Positions 1 through 7,824 of a stretch of DNA of 64,000 nt are shown piece after piece. The stretch comes from JBELHO01 sp042091375 (lineage in GTDB: Bacteria; Pseudomonadota; Gammaproteobacteria; Enterobacterales; Alteromonadaceae), in the NCBI GenBank assembly GCA_042091375.1, contig JBELHO010000009.1, forward strand, positions 27,802 through 91,801, written 5' to 3'. Under the pieces are notes generated by a model that was given only the letters and a program-made list of their open reading frames with translations, had not been told where the DNA came from and did no database searches. A program made the position numbers and the translations under genes. Every line of letters starts with the position of its first letter. Position 1 is the first letter of the stretch.

Positions 1-2024
1 TTGTCAGTATGCTATGGATAAATGTTGAAAACACTCGTCATTGTATCAACAGCCAATTAGCATTACAGGCTGCCGAAACGTCAAATTTATTGGGTTTATC
101 AATCAAGCCATTTGTTGGTAATGCTAACAACCTCACCATGATACACAAGATGATCAAAACTACTTTTGATACAGGTTTATATCAAAATATCAGCTTAAAA
201 GATCCTAACGGAAACATCATTATAGAGAAAAGCGTTGCAGTAAAGCCGTTGTCCGTGCCCCCTTGGTTTATTGATTTATTTCCCCTCATCACTCCCCCAT
301 CAGTAACCGATATTTATGATGGTTGGGTCAAGGAAAAAACCTTACATATTTCTAGTCATACTAACTTTGGCTATCAGCAATTGTGGACAACAGCGATGAC
401 AAGTACCATGGTAATTTTTGCCCTATTTGTTTTCGCTGCCACCTTGGTAGCATGTACTTTAAAAAAAATAACCACATCCCTAGATAAACTGACCCAACAG
501 GCCAATGCCATAGGTCAAGGACACTTCATTCAACAGCATGACATCGCCACATTTATTGAAGTTAATCACCTTGTGACTGCGATGAACCGCATGTCGGCTG
601 TTTTACAAAACAAAGCAAATAAGCTTAATAATAAAGTCACAAAATATCAAAAAGTGGCGTATATCGACCCACTGAGTCAATTTGCTAACAGAGCAGCATT
701 TCAGCGAAGATTTGCAGACTTACTTGCGCCAAGTCAAGAAGTACACTGTGGGTTTTTACTGGTTATTCGCTTATCTCAATTAGACACAATGAATAAATCA
801 TTTGGTTATATAGCCGGTGATAATTATCTAAAAACCGCGGCACAAATTATTAATAAACTTATTAAAAATCATGCCCATCAACAAACAATCAATGCCTATC
901 GCTTAACAGGCTCAGATTTTGCCGTTGTCCTTGATAATACAGATAAAATCACCACTGAAAACATAGCATCGACACTGATCAAACAATTTCACTTAGCAAG
1001 TCATCAAGTCGATGTTGTTTCGCATGTAAACAGCTTTGCCCATATAGGTATCACCACTTTTTCATCAAACACTAGCTTGAGCCATGTGCTTATTCAAGCA
1101 GATCACGCCTTAGTCGCTGCTACATCGAATATACAAGGTTGGCAATTTACCTCTGATAACGTCAAAGCCAAACAAAATAACTTATGGAAAAAACAATTAG
1201 AACAATTATTGACCGATCAAGCTGTCTATTTTGTAGCTCAGGCAATTAAGGATAAAACTGGAAAATTACTTTACCACGAATTATATGGTCGTTTTGCTGA
1301 CAGTAACGATCAAAACATCATTCCCATGCCACAACTTATGGCTGTTGCTGAACGTTTTCATTTAGCTGATAAATTTGATCAACTGGTGATCAGTAAAGCA
1401 CTGTTTCATATCGTCAGTATTCGATGTCCTATTGCATTAAATTTAAGCTCAGCCTCACTTGGACTTCCCGAATTTGCTGCGTGGTTAATAGATATATTAA
1501 CTCAATATCGCGATATTTGTCAGTTCGTGACTTTTGAAATAAGTGAGCAAAGTCTCAGCCAGCACCCTGACAGTGTCTGCTATTTAAGTCGAAAATTAAA
1601 GAGTTTGGGATGTGGAGTGACACTAGAGCACTTCGGAGCTACTTCGTCATCATTCAACCATTTGCTCACTATAAAGCCCAATAATATAAAAATTGATGGC
1701 GGCTATAGTCAAAATATTCATTACTCAGATGATCATCAATTAGTAGTGCAATCTCTGGTAAATATTGCCCATAGCTTACAAATAAAAGTTATCGCCGAAC
1801 ATGTTGAAAGCCAGCAGCAACTAGGGCAATTGCAATCATTGTTTATTGATAATTTTCAGGGGTATTTTATTGATAAGCCAAAAGGTTGGATAATGCCCAA
1901 AAAGTTTGGATATACATCTGATCAGCAGAGTCAAAACAAGCCAAATAACAAGTTGTGTTGTACTGAATTTAAAGCAGATTTCAATGAAAAATACACAGCA
2001 AGTGATAACGCTTATCGACAATAA
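1..2024 (+). CDS. LapD-like c-di-GMP receptor with degenerate GGDEF and EAL domains (5' partial)
   Basis: The frame is open to the left edge, so the true start and the first membrane helix lie outside the window. Counting from the first in-window Met (position 9): residues about 1-125 look like the periplasmic LapD/MoxY N-terminal domain, 130-151 are a membrane helix, and about 152-205 a HAMP linker. About 210-370 form a GGDEF fold whose motif is GSDF (301-304), and about 395-640 an EAL fold. The EAL signature reads HELY (423-426), and the catalytic DDFG is EHFG (540-543), so both cyclase and phosphodiesterase activity should be absent. In the LapD family such a protein is an inner-membrane c-di-GMP sensor that holds back the periplasmic protease LapG and so controls retention of a surface adhesin. 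The partner genes are not visible here. An alternative is an uncharacterised degenerate GGDEF-EAL regulator. Confidence 0.8.
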   Translation, partial: VSMLWINVENTRHCINSQLALQAAETSNLLGLSIKPFVGNANNLTMIHKMIKTTFDTGLYQNISLKDPNGNIIIEKSVAVKPLSVPPWFIDLFPLITPPSVTDIYDGWVKEKTLHISSHTNFGYQQLWTTAMTSTMVIFALFVFAATLVACTLKKITTSLDKLTQQANAIGQGHFIQQHDIATFIEVNHLVTAMNRMSAVLQNKANKLNNKVTKYQKVAYIDPLSQFANRAAFQRRFADLLAPSQEVHCGFLLVIRLSQLDTMNKSFGYIAGDNYLKTAAQIINKLIKNHAHQQTINAYRLTGSDFAVVLDNTDKITTENIASTLIKQFHLASHQVDVVSHVNSFAHIGITTFSSNTSLSHVLIQADHALVAATSNIQGWQFTSDNVKAKQNNLWKKQLEQLLTDQAVYFVAQAIKDKTGKLLYHELYGRFADSNDQNIIPMPQLMAVAERFHLADKFDQLVISKALFHIVSIRCPIALNLSSASLGLPEFAAWLIDILTQYRDICQFVTFEISEQSLSQHPDSVCYLSRKLKSLGCGVTLEHFGATSSSFNHLLTIKPNNIKIDGGYSQNIHYSDDHQLVVQSLVNIAHSLQIKVIAEHVESQQQLGQLQSLFIDNFQGYFIDKPKGWIMPKKFGYTSDQQSQNKPNNKLCCTEFKADFNEKYTASDNAYRQ

Positions 2025-2150
2025 TCACTATATTTTTGCAGTCACTTATCGCTATTATCGGGTTATATAAATCGAAAATGTGCTAAAAAATAGGTTTACT
2101 TTGATCGTCAACCAACAGGCAGTGACTAAACGCAGACCTGTGCTTGTTGA

Positions 2151-2477
2151 TCAAATATGTCGTTGTTTTTGTGCATAAGCCCCTAAAAAAATAAAAAACA
2201 CTACAACAGCTGGTACTATGTAAAGATTAGATATTTTAGCTAATTGACCAGACAATAGCTCTGCCAACCACAAAGTAGCTAATCCGTAGCCAAAAGCACA
2301 AATGAAAATAAAAACTGTGGTTCTAATGATAAAGTGTTGTTTGGCAATAACTCTTCTTATACTGTTATTAATATCTTGGCCAAAAATGACCAGCAAAGTA
2401 GCAACAATAGCTAAAGCCGTTTGATATTGATAAGGCCTAAAGCTTTGTCCAAGTTCAACTAAAAAAGCAGTCATCAT
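2151..2477 (-). CDS. DUF3392 family inner-membrane protein
   Basis: This is a 108-residue hydrophobic protein with about three membrane helices (about 13-33, 48-70 and 83-103). The sequence and position match the DUF3392 family, a small membrane protein often found directly after ligA in Alteromonadales and Vibrionales. The function is unknown. Its ATG overlaps the ligA stop by 4 bp (2474-2477), which indicates translational coupling within a zipA-ligA-DUF3392 transcript. No signal peptide or catalytic motif is apparent. Confidence 0.75.
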   Translation of the reverse strand: MMTAFLVELGQSFRPYQYQTALAIVATLLVIFGQDINNSIRRVIAKQHFIIRTTVFIFICAFGYGLATLWLAELLSGQLAKISNLYIVPAVVVFFIFLGAYAQKQRHI

Positions 2478-4507
2478 TGCTCTTTACCATCGTATTGTTT
2501 AAACAATAGTAACATGTCTTGTTCAGTTAATACCGTGACACCCAGTTCGGTGGCCTTAGTCAACTTCGAACCGGCTTTTTCACCTGTGACCAAGTAGTCA
2601 GTGTTGGCAGAAACACTGCCTGACACTTTAGCTCCCAACGATTGTAAAATAGCTTTAGCGGCACTTCGCCCCATTTCACTTAAACTTCCTGTTAACACAA
2701 AAACTTGACCGGCCAATGGTTGCTGCTCTGGTGACTTCAATTCAATAGCTGGCCACGATAAAATCTCTGCTAATTGTTCAACAACTTCAATATTGTGAGA
2801 CTGAGCAAAAAAATCAACAATGTTTTTTGCAACAATAACCCCAACATCAGGCACCTCTTGCAATTGCTCAATATTGGCTTGGCGAATGGCATCGAGAGTT
2901 AAATAGTGTTGCGCCAAATTAGCTGCTGTAGTCTCTCCTACCTCTCTAATGCCTAAGGCATAAATAAACTTTGCTAAAGTGGTACGCTTGGCCTTTTCGA
3001 TAGCTTTGATCAAATTTTCAGCTGATTTTTGTCCCATGCGTTCCATGGTACTGACTACTAATTCAGTTAATGAAAATAAATCAGCAGGATTTTCAATAAG
3101 CTTGTCATCAACAAGTTGTTCAACCAATTTATCGCCTAAACCATCGATGTCGAGCGCTTTTCTCGATGAAAAATGTTTAATTGCTTGTTTGCGTTGTGCA
3201 GCACAATAAAGACCACCAGTGCAACGAAGCACAGCTTCGCCCTCAGCTTTGCTCACTGCTGATTGACAAATGGGGCAACGCGATGGAAATTCAATAGCCT
3301 TGGCGTTAGCTGGCCTCCTGTCAATAACTACTGAAACGATTTGTGGAATAACATCACCAGCTCTTCTGACGATCACAGTATCAGCAATTTTAATCCCCAA
3401 CCGATTAATTTCATCTTGATTGTGCAAAGTGGCGTTACTCACCGTAACTCCACCGACAAAAACCGGTTTTAATCGAGCAACCGGAGTGATAGCCCCAGTT
3501 CTACCCACTTGAAATTCAACATCTTCTAATACAGTTAACTCTTCTTGTGCAGGAAACTTATAAGCTGTTGCCCAGCGAGGCGCCCGAGCAACAAAACCAA
3601 GACGTTGTTGCAAACCTATGTCATCAACTTTTAGCACTGTGCCATCAATTTCGTAACTGAGTTGCTCCCGTTGCTGCAAAATACTTTGATAAAAGTCATT
3701 AACGTCATCAGTACTTGATAATAGTTTTACTTCAGGACACATAGGTAAGCCCAGCGCCTTAACCTGCATTAATCGTTGAAAATGAGAGTCCGCTAACCAA
3801 CTATCATCACTGACGAATCCTAAACCGTAGGCATAAAAAGCTAAATGGCGTTTTGCCGTCACTTTTGAATCCAACTGGCGTAAACTGCCTGCAGCGGCGT
3901 TGCGAGGATTAGCAAATGTCTTTTCTGCTTTTTTTACTGCCTGGTTATTAAGCCTCTCAAAACTAGCCTTTGGCATAAATACTTCACCACGGACCTCAAC
4001 CACATCAGAAAAATTATTACCAATAAGCTTTAAGGGGATGGATTTAATGGTGCGAATGTTATCAGTGATATTTTCACCTACTGCACCATCGCCTCGGGTT
4101 GCCGCTTGAACAAACACCCCATTTTCGTAGCGCAAACTCACCGCTAAGCCATCTAGCTTAGGTTCTGCACAGATAGCCAATGGTTGTTCAGTGCCAACCC
4201 TGTCAACAACCCGCTTAACAAAACTTTGCCAGCCATCATCAGAAAAAACATTATCAAGAGAAAGCATGGGAAGTTGATGAGTGACTTGACTGAATGATTT
4301 AAGTGCTTGGCCACCCACCCTTTGACTCGGTGAATCTATTGTTTTTAACTTGGGTTGATCCTTTTCAATGGCGATCAATTCTTGCATTAACCTGTCATAT
4401 TCAGCATCAGGCACAGTCGGTTGGTCTAATACATAATATTGATAATTATATTGATGCAGTAAATGATGTAATTTAAGTACGCGAGTTTGTATGGATGATT
4501 CTGTCAT
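2474..4507 (-). CDS. ligA: NAD-dependent DNA ligase LigA
   Basis: LigA seals nicks in duplex DNA during replication and repair, using NAD+ as the adenylate donor. The 677-residue length is normal for the family. The N-terminal Ia/adenylation region contains the active-site lysine in EPKLDG (K117). An OB fold follows at about 320-400, then a four-cysteine zinc finger at about 410-436 (CPIC and two later cysteines), helix-hairpin-helix repeats at about 440-590 and a C-terminal BRCT domain from about 598. It lies downstream of zipA on the same strand and overlaps the next small gene by 4 bp, so it is probably co-transcribed with the cell-division gene, as in many gammaproteobacteria. Confidence 0.98.
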   Translation of the reverse strand: MTESSIQTRVLKLHHLLHQYNYQYYVLDQPTVPDAEYDRLMQELIAIEKDQPKLKTIDSPSQRVGGQALKSFSQVTHQLPMLSLDNVFSDDGWQSFVKRVVDRVGTEQPLAICAEPKLDGLAVSLRYENGVFVQAATRGDGAVGENITDNIRTIKSIPLKLIGNNFSDVVEVRGEVFMPKASFERLNNQAVKKAEKTFANPRNAAAGSLRQLDSKVTAKRHLAFYAYGLGFVSDDSWLADSHFQRLMQVKALGLPMCPEVKLLSSTDDVNDFYQSILQQREQLSYEIDGTVLKVDDIGLQQRLGFVARAPRWATAYKFPAQEELTVLEDVEFQVGRTGAITPVARLKPVFVGGVTVSNATLHNQDEINRLGIKIADTVIVRRAGDVIPQIVSVVIDRRPANAKAIEFPSRCPICQSAVSKAEGEAVLRCTGGLYCAAQRKQAIKHFSSRKALDIDGLGDKLVEQLVDDKLIENPADLFSLTELVVSTMERMGQKSAENLIKAIEKAKRTTLAKFIYALGIREVGETTAANLAQHYLTLDAIRQANIEQLQEVPDVGVIVAKNIVDFFAQSHNIEVVEQLAEILSWPAIELKSPEQQPLAGQVFVLTGSLSEMGRSAAKAILQSLGAKVSGSVSANTDYLVTGEKAGSKLTKATELGVTVLTEQDMLLLFKQYDGKEQ

Positions 4508-4608
4508 TTGATTTGATTTTATATTATTTGTAGATCTAGTTTATTGACACCAATGACCGCCTTTGACTGATTTACATCAATAAAAACCTGTCATTAACAA
4601 GGAAAGTA

Positions 4609-5694
4609 CTACTGTGCAAGCGCGATGCGGTTTCTCCTTTCAAACTCTCTAATTTTACCTAAGTAGTGTTGCTCTGTTTGCTTAGTCATCACACTGCGCT
4701 TGTCATCGAGAAGCTGTGCACCAAACTCAACGGAAAGTTGTTTAGCTGCTGTCATCAGTTGTTGAAAAACTTCAAACGCATCTCCTGCATTGGGCAAGGT
4801 CATAAATAAACTGACTCCTTGGGTGCTAAAACTTTCCATGTTTTCTAGATCAAAAACGCCTGGATTCATCATATTAGCAAGGCTAAAGGTGACCTTGCCA
4901 TTACCGGCATTATCCTGATGGCGATGAAAGATGTTCATATCGCCAAAGCGCAACCCCAGCGTTAACAAAGTCGGTAGGAGTGCCGCCCCAGAAATAGTCA
5001 TATTTTCTGGCATAACCACAGAAACGACAATAACTTCCGGCTCTATATTAGTTGCCTTTACACTCCCTTGCTCAGCATCAGAGATATTTGGATCAACCTC
5101 GTTTATTTCAATGTCACTATCACCAAAATTTATCTCCATTTGATTTCTTTTTAACGCATCAGAAATCTTCTTTTTAACGCGTTTACCTCTGGTTTTTTTG
5201 CTATTAACATTAGGAGTCGAAGACACTTGTTGAGCAGTTGAGGTTTGCTCAGCAACGAAGTCGTCATTATCTGTGATCTGTATATCCGGGACTAACACAG
5301 TGCTGTTTTCTAGAGGAGGAGGATTGTCCATAGGTGGTGCTTCGCCTATATCCGACAAATCGCCAAGTTTCGGCTCCAAAGATGGAGTATTCGCACTGGG
5401 TTTTTCAATATCTTTGGGCAAAGGTTCGGCATCAAAGTTAGGTGCTGGAGCAGCTTCACTGGGAATTTCATTATCATTTAAGGTGTTTTCACTGACCACT
5501 CTTGGTTTACTTACCCCGTCTTGATCAAAGCCTGATTGATCATAACCTCTGGCATCAGCAGGTTTTGTCTCATGTTCAGTTTTTAATTTATAGGGATTTC
5601 TATTCTTCCTAATAGTCCATAAACCGTGCAGTAAAATAGCAGCGATCACAACGGCACTGATAATAATTAATACGTTTCTTAAATTAACTTCCAT
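4609..5694 (-). CDS. zipA: Cell division protein ZipA
   Basis: ZipA anchors FtsZ protofilaments to the inner membrane at the septum. The protein has an N-terminal membrane helix at about 8-26 followed by basic residues, giving the N-out topology typical of ZipA. A long acidic and proline-rich linker (about 35-220) contains a lysine-rich patch near 165-180. The C-terminal domain (about 225-350) has the ZipA FtsZ-binding fold, including MTLPNAGDAFEVFQQL. At 361 residues it is slightly longer than E. coli ZipA because of the linker. The upstream neighbour is a decayed smc whose stop lies only 3 bp before this ATG. The original operon promoter is therefore lost, and zipA must use one inside 5.7-6.5 kb. 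Confidence 0.95.
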   Translation of the reverse strand: MEVNLRNVLIIISAVVIAAILLHGLWTIRKNRNPYKLKTEHETKPADARGYDQSGFDQDGVSKPRVVSENTLNDNEIPSEAAPAPNFDAEPLPKDIEKPSANTPSLEPKLGDLSDIGEAPPMDNPPPLENSTVLVPDIQITDNDDFVAEQTSTAQQVSSTPNVNSKKTRGKRVKKKISDALKRNQMEINFGDSDIEINEVDPNISDAEQGSVKATNIEPEVIVVSVVMPENMTISGAALLPTLLTLGLRFGDMNIFHRHQDNAGNGKVTFSLANMMNPGVFDLENMESFSTQGVSLFMTLPNAGDAFEVFQQLMTAAKQLSVEFGAQLLDDKRSVMTKQTEQHYLGKIREFERRNRIALAQ

Positions 5695-5697
5695 TTC

Positions 5698-6136
5698 CTA
5701 ACCTATTGTTGTGATACATGTGCAATTGGCAATTGCTTCTTCTATATCTAAGACACCCATTGAATACACACTCGATTCAGACCGAGTTAGCCCAGTTAAA
5801 TACGACACCATTGCAATCGCTATTTTATCCTGTCTTTTATACATAAATTACATCTTTTTCGATATCTCAGCGACCAAATGACACACTTTATCTTGATTGG
5901 CATCACCTAAAAGCAGATCAATTTTATCCGACAAACAAAAGGCGCTGGATTTAAACGAAAAATAATAAAACCAATAATAAAGCGGTTAACGCTTTTTCTC
6001 CACCAGATAATGCGTGAATTGTACTATTTTTTTCTCTGTTCGGCTTGCCATCATTGTTTACCTCTGTTTCTAACATATTATTCGTTATTAAAGCAAGGTA
6101 GGCCTCTCCTTCAGCAAACACTTTAGCAAATAACCG
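5698..6136 (-). pseudogene. smc: Decayed C-terminal remnant of chromosome condensin SMC
   Basis: Minus-strand translation recovers the C-terminal ATPase head of SMC in two frames. The first frame (6136-5957) gives KVFAEGEAYL, LETEV, EKNSTIH and the ABC signature LSGGEKALTAL (6010 downward). A frameshift near 5955 leads into the second frame with FCLSDKIDL, where the Walker B Asp-Glu has become Asp-Lys. LGDAN, an in-frame TAA (5848-5850) and GVLDIEEAIA follow, ending at a TAG (5698-5700) 3 bp before zipA. SMC is normally about 1150 residues, so about 1000 codons are gone. The recognisable part stops at an in-frame TAA beside a heptamer repeat. The smc-zipA-ligA order is ancestral in many gammaproteobacteria, which supports the assignment independently. 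A sequencing error could explain one lesion but not the deletion. Confidence 0.9.
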
Positions 6137-6142
6137 TTAAAA

Positions 6143-6184
6143 TTAATGGTTAATGGCTAATGGTTAATGGTTAATGGTTAATGA
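6143..6184. repeat. Six tandem copies of a 7-bp unit (TTAATGG)
   Basis: The sequence holds TTAATGG, TTAATGG, CTAATGG, TTAATGG, TTAATGG and TTAATGA head to tail. It lies immediately beyond the point where smc similarity ends, so it may mark the deletion junction. It is non-coding in the present context. Confidence 0.9.
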
Positions 6185-6524
6185 GTTCAAAACCCATTGA
6201 ATATTTTTTGCAACTTTTCATCTCAATGTTAGCTGCTTTAAATAAACCAGTTGTTGGTAATATTTATGCAGCTTAAAGAAAAATTTTTAGCTTTATCGTC
6301 AAGCACCTACAGAAATGACTGAAGGCTATAACCAAGCTAGCAGGTTAGCTATTTTAAACAGCGATTATTGATCAGCGCTAACAGCCCGGTTTATGGCTTG
6401 CAAAAAATTGCCAAGAAAATAATCAACGCATTAATCATTTATCCGCTGTAAAACCCTGCACTTAACAATGTGTTCAGTATATACTTATGATCAACTTATT
6501 TTGTTAATAGTGATCCAGTGAAGT
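6185..6524. other. Intergenic region between smc remnant and cysZ, no gene seen
   Basis: About 340 bp of AT-rich sequence have stops in all frames. I looked for the N-terminal Walker A part of smc on the minus strand and did not find it. The interval must hold the cysZ promoter and probably the promoter now serving zipA-ligA, but no site is clear enough to place. Confidence 0.5.
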
Positions 6525-7292
6525 ATGTCTACACAGCAACAAAATTTAGCCAATGGCGGTATCGGCTATTTCTTAAAAGGTTTTCAACTCATTCGATTAA
6601 AAGGGATAAAACGCTATGTATTTATTCCATTATTGGTGAATTTGATCTTGTTTGGCTTGGCTTTTTATCAGTTGTACTTTCAGCTTGAACAAGTCATGCA
6701 AGTTATTCAACAATGGTTGCCAGATTATATGTCTTGGTTAACTAAAGTACTTTGGCCAGTAGCCTTGTTGTTTTTGCTTTTTATGTTTTCATTTATATTT
6801 AGTTCGGTGGCAAATTGGATTGCAGCACCATTTAATGGTTTGCTATCGGAAAAGATGGAACAATTACTATTGACCAGACGCGGTGGCCACTCGACCATAG
6901 GATCATCAGATAGTCTTGCCACTATAATTAAAGATATACCTCGCACTTTAGGCCGAGAATGGTGTAAATTTAAATATTACCTGCCCAGAGCCATTGGTTT
7001 TTTCCTGTTATATTGGCTATTACCCATTATTGGCCAAGTGCTTTGGTTCGTTTTTTTAGCTTGGATGATGGCAGTACAATACAAAGATTATCCCTTTGAT
7101 AATCATAAAATATCATTCAACGAAATGAAGCAAGATCTAAAAGCCAATAAATCGTTAAGTTATAGCTTTGGTTTTACTACAGCAGTATTTTCTATGCTTC
7201 CTGTAGTGAATTTAGTGGTAATGCCCGTTGCCATTTGTGGTGCAACGGCGCTGTGGGTTGATCATTACCGAGACGATTACTTTGACGATTAA
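6525..7292 (+). CDS. cysZ: Sulfate transporter CysZ
   Basis: CysZ is an inner-membrane protein that takes up sulfate for cysteine synthesis. The 255-residue protein matches the family from the N-terminal GIGYFLKGFQLI through the conserved WIAAPFNGLLSE segment (about 104-115). Hydrophobic helices lie near 30-50, 72-100, 145-175 and 205-235. In gammaproteobacteria cysZ commonly sits beside the smc/zipA/ligA cluster, transcribed away from it, as here. No other cys gene is adjacent in the window. Confidence 0.92.
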   Translation: MSTQQQNLANGGIGYFLKGFQLIRLKGIKRYVFIPLLVNLILFGLAFYQLYFQLEQVMQVIQQWLPDYMSWLTKVLWPVALLFLLFMFSFIFSSVANWIAAPFNGLLSEKMEQLLLTRRGGHSTIGSSDSLATIIKDIPRTLGREWCKFKYYLPRAIGFFLLYWLLPIIGQVLWFVFLAWMMAVQYKDYPFDNHKISFNEMKQDLKANKSLSYSFGFTTAVFSMLPVVNLVVMPVAICGATALWVDHYRDDYFDD

Positions 7293-7308
7293 CTCATTTT
7301 GATATAAT
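7281..7308 (+). promoter_or_regulatory. Candidate sigma-70 promoter for the small secreted protein gene
   Basis: TTTGAC (7281-7286) and a perfect TATAAT (7303-7308) are separated by 16 bp. They overlap the 3' end of cysZ and lie about 75 bp upstream of the next start codon. Assigned by eye only. Confidence 0.4.
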
Positions 7309-7382
7309 CAATAGTTATCTTTTTGTGACACATTAACAGTTAAATTCAATGTGAACTTAACTGTTTTAATAAGGTAAATACA

Positions 7383-7754
7383 ATGAACAATAAACTTTGT
7401 TTAACGCTATGCATTGCTATATTGCTGCTGACTTTTAGTCAGTTGGCACACGCCACAAAACATCAGCAAGAGCCTTTGCCACCCTTATTGGCAGATCCTA
7501 ATGTTATTGCGACTGTAGCGGATGCGGAAGTTTTTTATCAATACACCAATAAATTACCCAGTGTAGTGAATTATTTCACTGCTTATTCTCAACAACAGAT
7601 CATTGATTTTTATCAAGACAAATATGGCATTGCCAAGAAAAAACAAATTGTAGGCAGCCGAATAACCCTATATTTCACCCTGGAGAAAACCAGTATCAAA
7701 GTCAACATAGCTCCACAAGACGGCAAGCAACAAGTCGATATTATTGTTACTTAG
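7383..7754 (+). CDS. Small periplasmic protein of unknown function
   Basis: This is a 123-residue protein with a clear Sec signal peptide (hydrophobic 6-20, cleavage probably after AHA at about 22-24). The mature part is about 100 residues, with PSVVNYFTAYSQQQIIDFYQDKYG and a C-terminal stretch ending DGKQQVDIIVT that looks like a small alpha/beta fold. AAGG precedes the ATG by about 8 nt, supporting the start. It lies 90 bp after cysZ with its own candidate promoter. I do not recognise a named family. A periplasmic or outer-membrane-associated role is inferred only from the signal peptide. Confidence 0.7.
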   Translation: MNNKLCLTLCIAILLLTFSQLAHATKHQQEPLPPLLADPNVIATVADAEVFYQYTNKLPSVVNYFTAYSQQQIIDFYQDKYGIAKKKQIVGSRITLYFTLEKTSIKVNIAPQDGKQQVDIIVT

Positions 7755-7824
7755 CTAGAAGATATGAGTCAGGATCAGGTGAGCCATACTGTGTGCTATT
7801 GAGCCAAGTTACAATGCTAGTCTT

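Noticed and set aside
6185..6524. Possible N-terminal remnant of smc or another gene upstream of the smc wreck
   Set aside because: All frames on both strands were read; short protein-like runs on the plus strand are interrupted and resemble nothing recognisable, and the Walker A segment is absent.
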